Shown here: piece after piece, positions 10,725 through 23,213 of the stretch | Position numbering within the stretch: position 1 is the stretch's first letter | Layout: the number at the start of each line of letters is the position of its first letter | NCBI GenBank assembly: GCA_026315105.1 | Contig: CM048746.1 | Location: 146,364,730 to 146,428,729 of the forward strand | DNA length: 64,000 bases | Origin: Locusta migratoria | Lineage: Eukaryota; Arthropoda; Insecta; Orthoptera; Acrididae | Reading direction: 5' to 3' | The notes under the pieces: model-generated | The model's input: the letters and a program-made list of their open reading frames with translations, nothing else | What the model was told of the DNA's origin: nothing | The model's database searches: none | Position numbers and translations under genes: made by a program

Positions 10725-11215
10725 TCAAAAATCGGTTCACAGATGAGTCAAGGTTTTGTGTTCAATCGTCGTTCCCTCATCTGCTTATCTAAAGGAACCA
10801 TCACCCACCATATCTTGGTGATGGACGGATCTCTCTGTCGTTCAGAATGGCGCTTTGATTGCTCAGAGGTATAAAGAAGAGATTCTTCAACTTTTTGTTG
10901 TGCCCTACGCTAGTGCCATAGGAGGTGGAGATGCACCGGTGGACATCATGCCCGAAGCTGAGGAAATTGAACGAATGTAGTGACCAGTTTGTTCACCGGG
11001 CTTAAACCCAACTGGGCATGTCTAGAACGCACTTGGCAGACGCATTGCAGCCAGACCACAACTGTTGCAGATGTGGATATTTCACTCAGGAAAGAGTGGC
11101 TAAATATCCCTTAATAACTGACTGATAACCTCATAATGTCCAAGCCACGCAGGTGTGCAACTCTACTGTCCATCCGAGGTGTTCCCACACCGTATTATTA
11201 GGGTAACGAGAAGGG
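10725..11215 (+). pseudogene. Tc1-like transposase, heavily decayed
   Basis: Frame fragments include FTDESRFCVQ (first catalytic Asp at 10742-10744), a NPTGHV stretch with ALGRRIAARPQ about 10.99-11.06 kb where the family has N-P-I-E-H-x-W, and a final CATLLSIRGVP-like segment near 11.16 kb. These follow the order of the DDE domain of Tc1 transposases. Several stops and shifts break it; the third acidic residue is lost (Gly in place of Glu). The N-terminal helix-turn-helix part and the inverted repeats are not visible, so this is an old fragment. Confidence 0.7.
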
Positions 11216-11221
11216 CTCTTT

Positions 11222-11312
11222 CTTAAGAGAAGATGAAGACGCTTGCTCAGGATGGAGTAGGGTGGAGAATTGCTTCAAACCAGTCTCCGAACTGAAGACC
11301 ACAACACAACAA
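11222..11312 (+). mobile_element. LINE 3' tail (RTE/CFDP2-like family)
   Basis: Short 3' end with GCTTGCTCAGGATGGAGTAG and an ACAACACAACAACAAC terminus, the same as the tails at 32340-32426 and 54204-54290. Confidence 0.75.
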
Positions 11313-12184
11313 CAACATACCCGTAAATCACGTATGTAACGAAAGTTTTCCATTTAACACGGTAAACCCCTTGGATATTGACATACATTGAGGTTGTATG
11401 GAAAAACTTTGTAATTTCGATTATAATGTATCAGAAGAGGAACATATGTCTTTTTTAAACTGGTTTCCTACTTTTTTATGTGAGGTACATTAAGAATGTA
11501 GCGAGATGACGATGGATTGCTCGGTTTCTGTCGCACTTCCTACAAGACTATCTGCAGTGTTGTATACAGAAGTTCCCATCAACAATATACTGACAAATCA
11601 ATTTTCAAATGAATAAAATCAGGAAAATATACTGACAGCAGTCTCCAAATGGTTATCAGTTCAGTTATCTACAGCTTTTGACTTCGAATAAGAAGTGTAT
11701 GCCCTTGAAATATTTTTTATCTCGAATGAGTCGATCCATTTAAGTTCCCATATTCTGTTCCGGAAATATAGGAAAAGCTTCGAAATTTCCTGTCAGATTA
11801 AAACTGTTTAAATCTTCCAGGAAGTCTGATACCAACGCGTACTACATCGAAGACGAAAATTTCATTTTGGAAACTTCCCTCAGGCTGTGGCTATGTAAGG
11901 GTACACCTGTTGGTGTATCTTACAGTTTGATTTAAAGTAATGTATATATTGTCTTAAATTTGTTTAGTTCATGTATTTTTCATTTCTTGTATGCTAGAGA
12001 TATTTGTTATGTAACGTCACTTTCAATATTGAATCATCTAGTGTAAACATGTACTGTATGTGTAAACCCACATGAATGCACGGACATTCTTTGTAAGTTA
12101 GCAATGCGCCAGAGACAATGTTGAACCTGTGGTAAAGAAAGTCTTTGCCACAGAAGTAGTAGCTGTGAGTGTCGCGCTGCTGAA
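11313..12184. other. no recognisable gene
   Basis: AT-rich, no supported feature. Confidence 0.55.
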
Positions 12185-12301
12185 GCAGTCGCGGTGCGGA
12201 CTCTCCAAAGTAAAGACATAAATGCAGTCGTGGTGCGGCCTCGCCAAAGTAAAGACATAAATGCAGTCTCGGAGCGGACTCGCTATAGTAAACACGTAGA
12301 T
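12185..12301. repeat. three tandem copies of a 39-bp unit
   Basis: Unit starts with GCAGTCGCGGTGCGGACTC and recurs at 12185, 12224 and 12263 with a few substitutions. Because 39 is a multiple of three, minus-strand frames show an apparent 13-residue repeat (IYVFTLARPHHDC-like), but nothing suggests translation. Confidence 0.85.
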
Positions 12302-13540
12302 GTTTTGTTGATGGTGCAGAGGCACGGTAGGCGCAGTGTGGCGCGAGTTTAATGCAATTGCAATAAGCCTGAGAGGCGTACTATTTAATGTATTGAAGAA
12401 AGTGCACTCGATCATTGTAATCCTATTTCATGTGTGCAAGAAAAGTAATTGTTTGGTATCAAGTCTATTGTCACCGAGTGTGATCGTTGTTGTAGTAAGA
12501 GTACCTATTGTAATCATATGTCTTGTATGGACTTCACGACGAAGACGACGAAAGCAGATGAGTACTTTTGTAACATTTTATTTTGTATGCATGTAAATGT
12601 AGTGTCAACCCAATCAGAACTTTGGTTCAATTATACATGACTTATTTTGAAACCAGTCTTAATTTTGTAAGTAGTTGTAGTCACCCCATTATCACCATTA
12701 TTAGATTATGTTGAATATGCAAGCCTGTACATTGACTAACAAGTTCAATCATTTTCAAAGTAATTACGATCAGTTTCAAAGAAAATTGCTAGACGAGTTA
12801 AAGAATTGCTAAACGTGTTGCAACCACAGAGACTAGTAATTAAAGTGCAACAGTTTGCAAGTAAAGTAAAGTTGGTTTCATATATGTAGAAAGTAACCAG
12901 GCTAACAGTAGTCAATTTTTTATGAAATACGTTAAATGCCAAACTCTGCTCAGCCAGTTACACGCGTACGCTACCCAGGCCCTGGAACCAATTAAAAAAA
13001 AAAAAAAAATAGTTTACGTAAAGTTTTATAAGGAACTTGAATGCTTTAAACAATAATATCAAAATTATTGAGAACTTTGACTGTAGTATTTGTGAAGCTC
13101 ATTGCACCACGGAGTTTCACTGTATTGAGCTATTACCATTGCAATCAGAGTTTATCTGCTATTACAATTTTGATTATAACACGAACACGCCATCACCACT
13201 ACATGAATTCTGACACATTTCTTAGTGAAGTTGTGCTGTTCGTGAATCGTAAGAGGTGCTAGTTGGAGGCTGTAGTCAATGCTAAGTCAGATAGGCCCAA
13301 GCTTAATTGATTACTACAGTGACTGTTTTAAGTTAATTAATATCATTTTTTTTATTTATTCAAAATTCTAACTTACAATGCGAAAGTGTTGTTGCGACCC
13401 ATTAGTTGTGGTTTGCTACAACATTCAATAACAAAATTATTATTACTAGAGCATATCATTACGCTTTCTGAATTTTGAGATTTTTTGACGACCTCCAACA
13501 GGCAATTTTCTTACAGCTAAACCGTCTAAACAATATTCTT
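12302..13540. other. no recognisable gene; A-run at 12994-13009
   Basis: AT-rich. A 16-base A-run follows CCCTGGAACCAATT and could be the tail of an unrecognised retroposed sequence. Confidence 0.4.
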
Positions 13541-13548
13541 TCATACAG

Positions 13549-14129
13549 GAGTGCTAGTTCTGCAAGCTTTGCAGGAGGACTTCTCTGAAATTGTAAAGGT
13601 AGGAGACAAGGTAATGGCGCAACTAACTAAAACTGTGAGGATAGGCCGTGAGGCGAAATCAGGTAGTTCAAAATGTCCAAATGTTTGTAGAACTTATGGG
13701 ACTTAACTATGGGGTCATCACTCCCTAAGCTTACAAACTACTTATGAACTAGCTAAGACTAAGGACGGCACAAATATCCATGCCCGAGGGGGGGATTCGA
13801 ACCCCCGACCGTAGTGGCCGTGCAGACCGTGACTGGAGCGCCTCAGTCCCCTCGGGCACCGCGGCCGGCAGCAGGTAGTTCAAACGGCGCGGTCGCTCAG
13901 CGCGTTCGGCCAGAGGGATAGCCGTCATCTGTAATAAAAATGTAGTCAAGAAGTCGATGATCAACATAGAAGAAACAAGATGCCATATCCCCAAAGGACC
14001 GAACTAGAACTACCCGAGTAATTAAAAACAAAGGCAAAGGTCTTGCGTTCGAATCGCAGTCTGGCACACAGATTCAGTGAGTCAGGTAGTTTAATATCAG
14101 CGCAAACTCCACTCCAGACTGAAATTTTC
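13549..14129 (+). mobile_element. SINE-D (snapback type) copy, split by a SINE-A
   Basis: Left part (13549-13659) matches the GGAGTGCTAGTTCTGCAAG block and the right part (14041-14129) matches the GTTCGAATCGCAGTC...GAAATTTTCATTCCGG end of the family best seen at 48526-48889. Between them lie a SINE-A (13673-13871) and another tRNA-like stretch (CGCGGTCGCTCAGCGCGTT, 13887-13905). Confidence 0.65.
13673..13871 (-). mobile_element. SINE-A copy
   Basis: Full-length head and tail in reverse orientation, with a perfect 13-bp duplication CAGGTAGTTCAAA at 13660-13672 and 13872-13884. Confidence 0.93.
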
Positions 14130-14540
14130 ATTCCGGAAATTTTTCTCATATATTTTTTTTGTCCGGTTTCAAGTACTTTTTGGTAGTATGATTAGCCCAA
14201 AAACGTGACAGAGTTGGCAACACTGGTACCACTATTTTTATCTATGTACATCTTTATTCCATGACTTTTGGCATCTCATTGTTCATGAGGAAATCACGGA
14301 ATTCTTTAGGACAGACCGTAATCGCAAAAGAGTCATTTACTGGACTACTAAAATAAGTACGGGTTTCGTATCACTAGGAAGCAACATGGGCTGAAAAATA
14401 CATATAAGAAGGGAAACTTAAATTGTAACATGCTTATTTTTCTTCCAGAAAATCGCAACAGTAACGCTGAAAAATTCCAGCGAAGGGAAATTTAAATAAA
14501 GCCAGCGTATTTACTGCAAATATATACTTCAAAACCCAAG

Positions 14541-14790
14541 CGAGATGGCGCAGTGGTAACACACTAAACTCGCATTCGGAATGACGACAGTTCAAACTAC
14601 ACCGGCCGTCATTATTTATGTTGTTCGCGATCGACTTAAATCATTATAGGCAAATGCCGGGATGGTTCCTTTCAAAGAGCACGGCCACTTTCCTGCCCCA
14701 TTTATGGCCAAAATTATCCGAGCTGTCCTCCGTCTCTAATGACCACGGCGTAGACGGGACGTTAAACTCTAATCTTCCTTCCTTTCCTTC
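14541..14790 (+). mobile_element. tRNA-derived SINE, another family
   Basis: Begins GCGAGATGGCGCAGTGGTAA, a tRNA-like A box, with a decayed B box near 14590, and a body with AGGCAAATGCCGGGATGGTT; ends in a (CTTCCTTT)-like tail. I recall this SINE type from orthopteran sequence. Confidence 0.7.
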
Positions 14791-15393
14791 CTTTATACTT
14801 CGAAAAAAACTAGCAAGTGATAATTGTTTAGTTCCATAAGAATTCTAGCTCCAAAACATATTGCTAGACTTCAATTCATACCACTGCCATTTATGATCGG
14901 AAAATATATTTAAAGATTTTGTATATTGCATTTGTCTTTTGATAGAAACGCAAATTGCATATCCATTGTATTTTATTGTTATATCTGTGATCATTTTCTC
15001 CGATTAATTCAGGTTATATTTGGCCGTTGTTAAAGCTAAACAATTCGTATTGGTCCTGTTCGCGGCTGTGTCTGCTGGTTGCATGGAGGATACCAGTAGA
15101 GTCCGTTATTTCTAAGTGACGTTTGTCAAAAGCCAACACGGGACTCAGAAACCACGAGAAAAGCCGTGTGCGAGTCCTGGCGAACTGGCAGGAGGCGCCG
15201 TCTGCCGCCTCTGCTTGTGACAGAACTGTCGAACTGTGCTGTGCAGCTGGGGGCGGTGTTGCGACCAGGAGGAGCACGCAGCATCACAGTCGTTTTACCC
15301 AAACAAGACGTAAATAATAAATGCCGAGATTAATGCAGTTACAACGGATCACATTTTCTCTTTAACTTCAACGCATATGAGATCATTGTCATG
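14791..15393. other. no recognisable gene
   Basis: 15030-15320 is more GC-rich than its surroundings but has no recognisable coding content. Confidence 0.5.
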
Positions 15394-15997
15394 TTATAGT
15401 TCAAGTCTTCACTCCGGAGACTGGTTTAATGCAGACCTCCACAGTAGGCCTACGGTACCCTATGCAAGCCTCTTCGTCTCTGAATACGAACGACAAAAAC
15501 CACATCCACTTGAAACTTCTTATTGTACTAGTGTCTTCGTCTCCTTCTGTGAACTATTCACACACACTTCCATCCAATACTATTTTTTTTTTATTATGGG
15601 ACTTAAGTTACAGTTGTTATTAGTCCCCAGGCTTACAACCTACTTAAACTAACCTAAGGACAACACACGCACCCATGCCCGAGGGAGCACTCGAACCTCC
15701 AACGGAGATCAACCGCGTGCTCTGCCTCTAATACTAAATTACCGATGTCGCGATGTCTGAGAATGTGTCATACCAATCGATTCCTTCTTTCAGTCAAGTT
15801 ATGGAAGAAATTTTTCTCCCCAATTCTTTTCACTACCTCCTCATTACTCACGCCATCTACGAATCTAAACTTCGTCATTTTTGTGTAATACCACTTTTCA
15901 AAAATCTTCAGTCCTCTTTCGGTCTGAACCTTTTATGCCCCACTTATCACTGCTGTACAATAATAGGCAAATGCCTTCAGAAAAGACTTCCTAATAT
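15394..15997 (-). pseudogene. LINE RT C-terminus and 3' end (RTE/CFDP2-like family)
   Basis: Minus-strand frames include a WVD/RFVDGVSNEEVVKRIGE-like segment near 15.85 kb, corresponding to the region after RT in this family, and the 3' end GTCTTCACTCCGGAGACTGG at about 15406-15425 corresponds to the usual tail. A SINE-B (15583-15726) interrupts it, and a Tc1 element follows immediately at 15998. It matches the cleaner copy at 42136-42724. Confidence 0.75.
15583..15726 (-). mobile_element. SINE-B copy, short, inside a LINE
   Basis: Tail and part of the tRNA-like head (GGTTCGAGTGCTCCCTCGGG on the minus strand). A near-duplicate 10 bp, TCCAATACTA and TCTAATACTA, flanks it at 15573-15582 and 15727-15736. 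Confidence 0.75.
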
Positions 15998-17368
15998 ATT
16001 ACTGGCCATTAAAATAGCTACACCAAGAAGAAATGCAGATCAGATGATAAACGGGTATTCATTGGACAAATATATTATACTAGAGAACTGGTATGTGATT
16101 ACATTTTCACGCAATTTGAATGCATAGATCCTGAGAAATCAGTACCCAGAACAACCACCTCTGACCGTAATAACGGCCTTGATACGTCTGGGCATTGATT
16201 CAAACATTGCTTGGATGACGTGTACAGGTACAGATGCCCATGCAGCTTCAACACGATACCACAGTTCATCAAGAGTAGTGACTGGCGTATTGTGATGAGC
16301 CAGTAGCTCGGCCACCATTGATCAGACTTTTTCAATTGGTGCGAGATCTGAAAATGTGCTAGCCAGGACAGCAGTCGAACATTTTCCGTATCCAGAAAGG
16401 CCCGTACAGGACCTGCAACATGTGGTCCTGCATTATCCTGCTGAAATGTAAGGTTTCGCATAGATCGAATAAAAAGAGAGCCACCGGTCATAACACATCT
16501 GAAATGTAACGGCCACTGTTCAAAGTACCGTCGATGCGAGCAAGAGATGACCGAGACGTGTGACCAGTGGAATCCCATACCATCACGCCGGATGATACGC
16601 CAGTATGTCGGTGACGAATACACGCTTCCAATGTGCGTTCACCGCGATGTCGCCAAACAGGGATGCGAGCATGATGATACTGTAAGCAGTAATTACGTTT
16701 TGCCATTCGTGCACCCAGGTTCGTCGTTGCGTACACCATCGCAGACGCTCCTGTCTGTGATGCGGCGTCAAGGGTAACTGCAGCCATGGCCTCTGACCTG
16801 ATAGTCCATGCTGCTGCAAACGTGGTCGAACTGCTCGTGCAGATGGTTGTTGTCTTGCAAACGTCCCCATCTGTTGAGTCAGTGATCGAGACGTGGCTGC
16901 ACGATCCTTTACAGCCGTGCGGATGCCTGTCATTTCGACTGCTAGCGATACGAAGCCGTTGGGATCCACCACGGCGTTCCGTATTGCCCTCCTGAATCCA
17001 CCGATTACATATTCTGCTAACAGTCATTGGATCGTGACCAATGCTAGCAGCAATGTCGCGATACGATAAACCGCAATCGCGATAGGCTGCAATCCGACCT
17101 TTATCAAAGTCGGAAACGTGATGGTACGTCTTTCTCCTCCTTACATGAGGCATCACAACAACGTTCATCAGGCAACGCCGGTCAACTGCTTTGTGTATGA
17201 GAAATCGGTTGGAAACTTTCGTCATGTCAGCACGTCGTAGATGTCGCCACCAGCGTAAACCTTGTGTGAATGCTCTGAAAAGCTAATAGTATCTTCTTCC
17301 TGTCGGTTAAATTTCGCGTCTGTAGCACGTCATCTTCGTAGTGTAGCAATTGTAATGCCCAGGGGTGT
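15998..17368 (-). mobile_element. Tc1-like transposon, copy 1
   Basis: Terminal repeats ACTGGCCATTAAAATAGC (left) and the complement of GCAATTGTAATGCCCAGG (right) flank a transposase on the minus strand, with TA at the outer right edge (17369-17370). The same family occurs at 33153-34443. Confidence 0.85.
16125..17155 (-). pseudogene. Tc1-family transposase (frameshifted)
   Basis: I place the start near the MPHVRRRKTYHHVS segment at about 17153. It has the N-terminal helix-turn-helix region (CGLSYRDIAASIG, then DPMTVSRICNRW) that binds the inverted repeats, and then the DDE domain in two alternating frames. The segment before WRHRGERTLEA has lost about 20 bases compared with copy 2, removing the first catalytic Asp (normally in FSDESRF). 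The second Asp is present in FQQDNAGPH (about 16440) and the third acid in a shifted frame near 16335. At least two frameshifts break the protein. It cannot be functional. Confidence 0.85.
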
Positions 17369-17399
17369 TAGACGTGTGATCTAACAGGTGTGGTAGTAT

Positions 17400-17790
17400 C
17401 GTGTTCAGTGCTGTTGTTTGTACTTGTGTGTTTATGAATACTTAGTGCGTGATGCAGCATCTGCGTCTTCGTTTGGTATCACCCATTTAGACGAGTCTCT
17501 TATAACTAGATAAATGCCTTCGTCAGAAGTGTATAGTGGCCTGATATCTGCGAGTTGCCTGCAGTGCAGAAGTATATTTCCTACGGAACCATATTCCCCA
17601 CATGTGCAATGAGATCTCTGTCTGAGTTTCACGCGTTCCAAATACGCGGGATTAGGGGCCGCGTCTAGGCATAAAATGGACCATACCCCGACTGCGATTG
17701 ATGTGCCGTAATCTCAGACGTTCCCTGATATCCGGAAAGAATGTGAAAACTGCCGGGTATTCCACCCACCATTTGACGCTTCTCCGTAAT
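17400..17790 (-). pseudogene. LINE C-terminal fragment with CxC...H...C motif
   Basis: The minus frame carries ERVKLRQRSHCTCGEYGSVG followed by a HCRQL segment, a zinc-binding pattern (C-x-C...H...C) found after the RT in Jockey/R1/I-type LINEs. Upstream (17640-17780) a shifted frame has a DIRERLRLRH-like stretch. No RT core is nearby. It lies immediately beyond the Tc1 element. Confidence 0.65.
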
Positions 17791-18211
17791 TGTTCCCATC
17801 ACCTTACCCTGCCTACCCGTTTTTAGCCAGTTCGTTCCCGCCCTGGAATTGTCAATGGGTTACGTTTAGGATACTACACACAGTGCTTCTGCCGATCGAC
17901 GGTAAAAACGAAGTTATGTTTGTATATATACATTTGTTCATGTGCACTACTGCTTGGTCGGTGACGCTAAACTACCGTTGGCGCCAGCAGAAGCCGGCGG
18001 TCGCAAAACTACAGTCGACGGCAGGCTTACCGCTCGATTTCTTTTCCGCGTAATGTGCGATCTCTAACTTACTTCAGACCACTTCCGTTGGAACGGCGAC
18101 GACGGTCAATCGACCGCTGCGGAAAAATTCGCCGTGTCTGGAACCGACCGAAAGAACAGTGAACGGCCACTCCTTACAATGGACAAAGCAGGGGTTCTTT
18201 GCTATTGTAAG
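17791..18211. other. no recognisable gene
   Basis: Moderately GC-rich at 17940-18130; nothing supportable. Confidence 0.5.
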
Positions 18212-18219
18212 GCGACAGG

Positions 18220-20096
18220 TAGAGCTGGGTTTGAACACGATTCGAATTGTTCGAACAATTTACGACACAGTTCGGGAAATCTAGAGATATATTCGAACAT
18301 TCGATCACGACACTATATAGCGACGGCAGAAGGTACTATCTCCACGACTTATAGTGCTATGTTCACGAGTTCACAAACTTTTCACCTTTGTGAAGGAAAC
18401 TATGTTTATAGGAAAATGGACGTGCGAAGAATCTCATTAATTTACTATGGGGAATAATAATAATAAGTGTGAAGTGTAGACTGTAGTAGGTTCTACGTTT
18501 CAGAAGTAAAAACAGTATCGAATATGTAAGTAAAAGATAGCAATCGCGATTTAAAATTCCAGTGTTGGGTCTTATGGACGTCTGTTGGTACTATCTACAC
18601 AGCAACCCAAGTACTGTTAATTCACGTGGTCGCAATTGCAGTTTAATATGACTTATTTCCTTTATTGGGTATTTAATTTTCAATTATTTACATATCACAA
18701 CAGGTTGCAAGGTATCCCGAATAAATTAAATAAATAATATTTTCATAGAAATTTGCAATGTATCAGGAATATATTAATGTTTAATAGTGGTTGACCAACA
18801 CTGAACTTTTAAAAACCGAACAATGTGGTGACTACCACCGAGGTAAGCCTTAGAAAACATTAGTATGCGCAATGGACACGCCCGGGAAATAGGAGGAAAC
18901 ACAAACATTAGAATTTACGGCCCTGTCGGAAGTATTCCCAAAGATTACAACTAAACTGATTAACTTGAATAATGAAAGAGGGAAACAATCTGACTGCGAT
19001 ACAGATAAATAAAAAAAATTGACTTACATCGTATCTTCTTATTACAAAACTGAAAACAGGAATCAGCAAGCAGCTCGCGTCATGCAGTATTTCAGTATTA
19101 AAATTTTCAGAAATGATAGGTGGGTAGTAATAAAATTCAACAACAATCATAAATGAAGAAAATGAAAGGAAGGGGAAACTAATCACCAAATTAGGACGCA
19201 GAACGCAAATTGAATATTAGAAATCATGTATTCTAAAAAAATATGAAGTAGAAAATATTACAGAAAATTAAATTAACATCATGCATTAAAATAATGGCGT
19301 GCCGCAACACATACTTAACGACTGCCTTCTCCCACAGCTTCCTCGCGCTACCTTCCACAACTGCCAACTCCTGGCAAATAACTCCCAACACAACTCACAA
19401 CAGACTCCTCCCCCTCGCAGCCAGAGCGCTTACTCTACAATCTAACTTCCAGAAATTACTGCCCCACTTACAATACACATCTGTGGCCAGTTTACAAAAC
19501 TAAATATTACATAAAACGGACTATGTCGGGACCATAGGGACCTTACAAGGTTAAATTTTCTTTTCAAGGCGATGAAAAGGTGGTAACATTTTTATCTGTT
19601 ACTGTACCATGTAGAGCAGAAAATGAACTGCTCATTTGCTACCTATCTACTATAATCACATTTAACGAAATTTCGACTTGTGAAGGATTCAGAATCATGT
19701 AACATATTTCGAGAAACAATACGTTTACCGTCGATTATCACCTTGGGAGTAATTTGATGCATTAGTTCTGCTATTACTTCAGTAGCTGATACTTTGTTCA
19801 ACAATGGATCATATTTGTAGCAATATCAGATAGGCCACGCATGCACAGTTTTTAGCAAAATATACGGTTACTTTCATAGTGACGTCCTTTTTCAGATGTA
19901 TTGCCACTTCCAATTAAATTAGTTCTGAGAAAAGTGATAGACCGGTTACTTCAAAATTTCCCGCGTATCGTTTCCACTACACCGCGCGAGTCATTTGTCA
20001 GCTGAGTGTTCGAATAGTTCGATACTGTATCGACTACAGCGCTGTATCGGGAAATCTCGAGTATGTTCGAAAGCGAGAATAGTTTTCCCAACCTTA
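18220..20096. mobile_element. hAT element, non-autonomous (1877 bp)
   Basis: Ends TAGAGCTGGG (left) and, read inward, TAAGGTTGGG (right) are inverted repeats with three mismatches, bounded by a perfect 8-bp duplication GCGACAGG at 18212-18219 and 20097-20104. GTTCGAA/TTCGAAC motifs recur near both ends. I find no transposase frame inside. Confidence 0.85.
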
Positions 20097-20337
20097 GCGA
20101 CAGGGGCGCATAGTTTCTGAAAGACGCAGCTAGGAGACTTTTAGGACACTGGAACAACATGTTATCAGATGTAAAGAGAAGCTTGACTCTATATCTTTGG
20201 AAGCTAGATAGTGATAGGTGAACACTGCTAATTTACGAAAAAAAAAAAACATGTACTTTCTTGTCAAGTTTACGTGTAGCGAGTTTGACTTTCGTAGGTG
20301 AGGAGCACTCGATCCTCTTATGTAATTGTAACTCATT

Positions 20338-20535
20338 GCCGCGGTGGAGTAGCCGAGCGGTCTAAAGCGTCTCGCTGCGGAGCGCGCGGTTGCTCGCCGT
20401 GGAGGTTCGAGTCCTCCCTGGGGCATGGGTGTGTGTGTTTGTCATTAGAATAGTTTACCTAGGTTTAAGTAGTTTGTAAGCTACGGACTGATGACCACGT
20501 AGTTTGGTCCGATAGATTTACAGACATTTGAACAT
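20338..20535 (+). mobile_element. SINE-B copy
   Basis: Full-length head (GCCGCGGTGGAGTAGCCGAG) and tail with a perfect 12-bp duplication TTGTAACTCATT at 20326-20337 and 20536-20547. Confidence 0.93.
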
Positions 20536-20681
20536 TTGTAACTCATTCGTTAACCAGTGCCGAAATGCTGGCCGCAGTTTACTGACCAGTTCCACTCTCC
20601 ACAAAACTCAGAGATTTTCCTAAAATTTACCAACAGCACGTACTTCTTCTATGGTCACCCTCAAGTAATCTCTTCACCAAA

Positions 20682-20932
20682 GGGCGTAGCGACTTCCGAT
20701 GGGTCTGGAGCGCCACGTTACGGATCGCGAGGCCTCCCGCATCGGAGGTTCGAATCCTCTCTCGGGCATGGATATGTGTTGTCCGTAGGTTAGTTTATCT
20801 TAGTTTAAATAGTTTGTAAGCTACGGACTAATAAACCAGCAGTTGAGTCCGATAAATTTACAAACATTTTTTTATTTTTATTTTATTTTTTATTTTTATT
20901 TTATTTTTTATTTTTATTTTATTTTTTTATTT
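20682..20932 (+). mobile_element. SINE-B copy with expanded (TTTTATTTT)n tail
   Basis: Box B-like GGTTCGAATCC at about 20748-20758 and the SINE-B body to 20868; the tail has expanded to a roughly 65-bp T4-5A tandem (20869-20932). No clear target duplication. Confidence 0.8.
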
Positions 20933-22880
20933 GCGGAATGCACAGACGAACACTTCGCATCCATGGGGGCTGCACTTGCTATATTGCATCAACACCCTGC
21001 ATAGAGGTTGGTATGATGGGCAAATTATTTCAACCGATATGTAGAGCGTGAGTTAATCTCTAAAAATGGAGAAAATTGGACGAACCTAATTTCCACAACC
21101 AGTAACTTCATTTCTTGTCGCATTCTGCGCTACGTACTGATGTTTGTCATGTGTCTTTCATTCCTTTACTAATTAATCCAGTTATGCAAGTACTCATCGT
21201 ATTCACAAAACGCTATCATTAGTTCAGTTACCTTTCCCCCTCTTTTATGCTATTATTATTTCTGTAATTCAGTGAGTGTTAATCCCGTTATGAAGACATC
21301 AATTGTCGGTTGTCTAAAGGCAAATATAACGCTAATCACGAGTTTCTTTTAGTAGTTCAATGACGCGCTCAGCTCATTTGTCCTGTGATGGTTGGTTCCC
21401 ACTTTCATACATAATCAGGGCCTAATCCTATTTATCGTTACGTGATGCCATGTTATTTCTGTCCTTGTAAATTATTTGCATAATTATTCAGGAGCATTGC
21501 TTCCATCGAATTCGCAGGGGAATGCTCATCACGATGAATCCATGTCCCAAAACGAAATTCACTTACAAAGTCGATGTAAATACAAACTTTGGAAACTTTA
21601 ACTTCAAACAATGTTTTCCACTCCAGATTTTTCTTTCTGAACTAGGAAAATTCATTACCATTCATTCAATAATTATTCAATTAACTTATTTACAGCATTC
21701 AGCTCTTCTATCTTGTTTGCTGACTGCAAGTTTTCTTGATCTTTCAGTGTCGCCATTTGTAATAGACTCGTGTATGTCATGTTAATGTGCGATAAGGAGC
21801 GGACTCTATAATTGATTGTAAAATCAGATATATAACATTAATAACGTTGTTGTAAGTTTTCTTCGATGGGTATAGTGATTTTTTCTTGTCCAGTAATAAA
21901 TACAGCAGAAGCATTTAGGGTCCATTACAGTTGGACTACGTTTTTGTTAAGTTACTTTTCCAAAATTTTGCAATGTTCAGGATCTGGTGTACATTTTTCT
22001 AATACGTATACATGACCTTGAATACTTGTATGCACCTCTTCAGCTGTTAGACTCATCATACCTGAAGTTACGTTGTTTTTCTTCTTTACTCGGCAGTCTG
22101 CTTATCCTGGAGTACTCGGATTAGATGGACCACCTACTAGGGATTGATTGACCTCTGGATACGTCACCATATCAGGGTGTAACACAAGAAATACCCGTCG
22201 TCAAAGGTACAAACATTGTTTATTTTCAAGAATAAACTGCTCGAAAGGTGGTAAGTATAGAGTTATAAAGTTTTTGAAAAAGTATAAGATTTGTTAGTCA
22301 GTAAGTAATCATTCTACAGCCATTTTCTTCCGAGTAACTCGCTTTCCACAATAATTGCATTAATTTTCTAATCTTGTGCAGCCTTCATGTGTCTAGCAGA
22401 GCATCATACACACACTTTCTCCAGTCGTCATCTCGTTTTGTTTCACTGCAGTTATCTTTCCATCACACACAATAATCTTCATCCCAGTCATTTTATAAAG
22501 ATTAGCGTTGGAAATTTTAAGAATATCTTCAGATCCCGAAGATGATGTGTTTCTTTATTCTTTTACCATACTTCCTTTTATTAATCATTGTTTGCTTCTC
22601 ATTATTACTTTCTCCCCCAACTGCATTGTCTCTCTTTCTTTCTTCTTTTCTCCCCATTATTTCAGTTTTCTTCATCTTTCACCTATTTGGTTGTTTTTTT
22701 TTTTTCTTTTTAAGGACAATTATGTTTTCTGGAGAGCTTAAAACTGTTGAAACTGTTAATATCCTTTGAACTTTTCTTTTCCGAGTCTAAAATTTATTGA
22801 CGGAAGGCACTGGAAATATACTGTCTAATAACTACGAAGAGGATACATATTCACAGATATTCTCGCAATGTTTAGAGGAT
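20933..22880. other. no recognisable gene
   Basis: AT-rich with pyrimidine-rich stretches near 22600-22710. A 35-codon minus-strand frame ends at 21952 (start 22059) but has no recognisable motif or supporting context. Confidence 0.5.
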
Positions 22881-22889
22881 CCAGGCACA

Positions 22890-23091
22890 GGAACATATTC
22901 ATAGCTTCTTGAAGGTTCGCAGGAGAACTTGTGTGAAGTCTGGAAAGTAGGAGGCGAGGTACTGGTCGAAGTAAAGTTGCGAGAACAAAGCGTGCTGGGA
23001 TAGCTCAATCGGTAGAACGCTTGCCCGCTAAAGGGTAAGGTCCCAGGTTTGAATCCCGGTTCCGGCAAACAATTTAAATCTGCCAGGAAGT
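22890..23091 (+). mobile_element. SINE-D half copy
   Basis: Contains GGAAAGTAGGAGGCGAGGTA, then a tRNA-like module (GGGATAGCTCAATCGGTAGA ... box B GGTTTGAATCC), then TCTGCCAGGAAGTTTC, matching the plus-strand half of 48526-48889. Confidence 0.8.
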
Positions 23092-23213
23092 TTCCTACAG
23101 AACTACTGAACAGGCTGAGCAGGCGTACAATAAGGTATCCCAAGGCAATATTCGCCAGTTGTATGATCGGATGAATGCTAAAATCAGCACCTCCACTGCC
23201 GCCATTGGAGACT

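Noticed and set aside
21952..22059. 35-codon minus-strand frame with protein-like composition, ending next to a GTAACT that could be a donor site
   Set aside because: Too short, with no matching exon or domain nearby.
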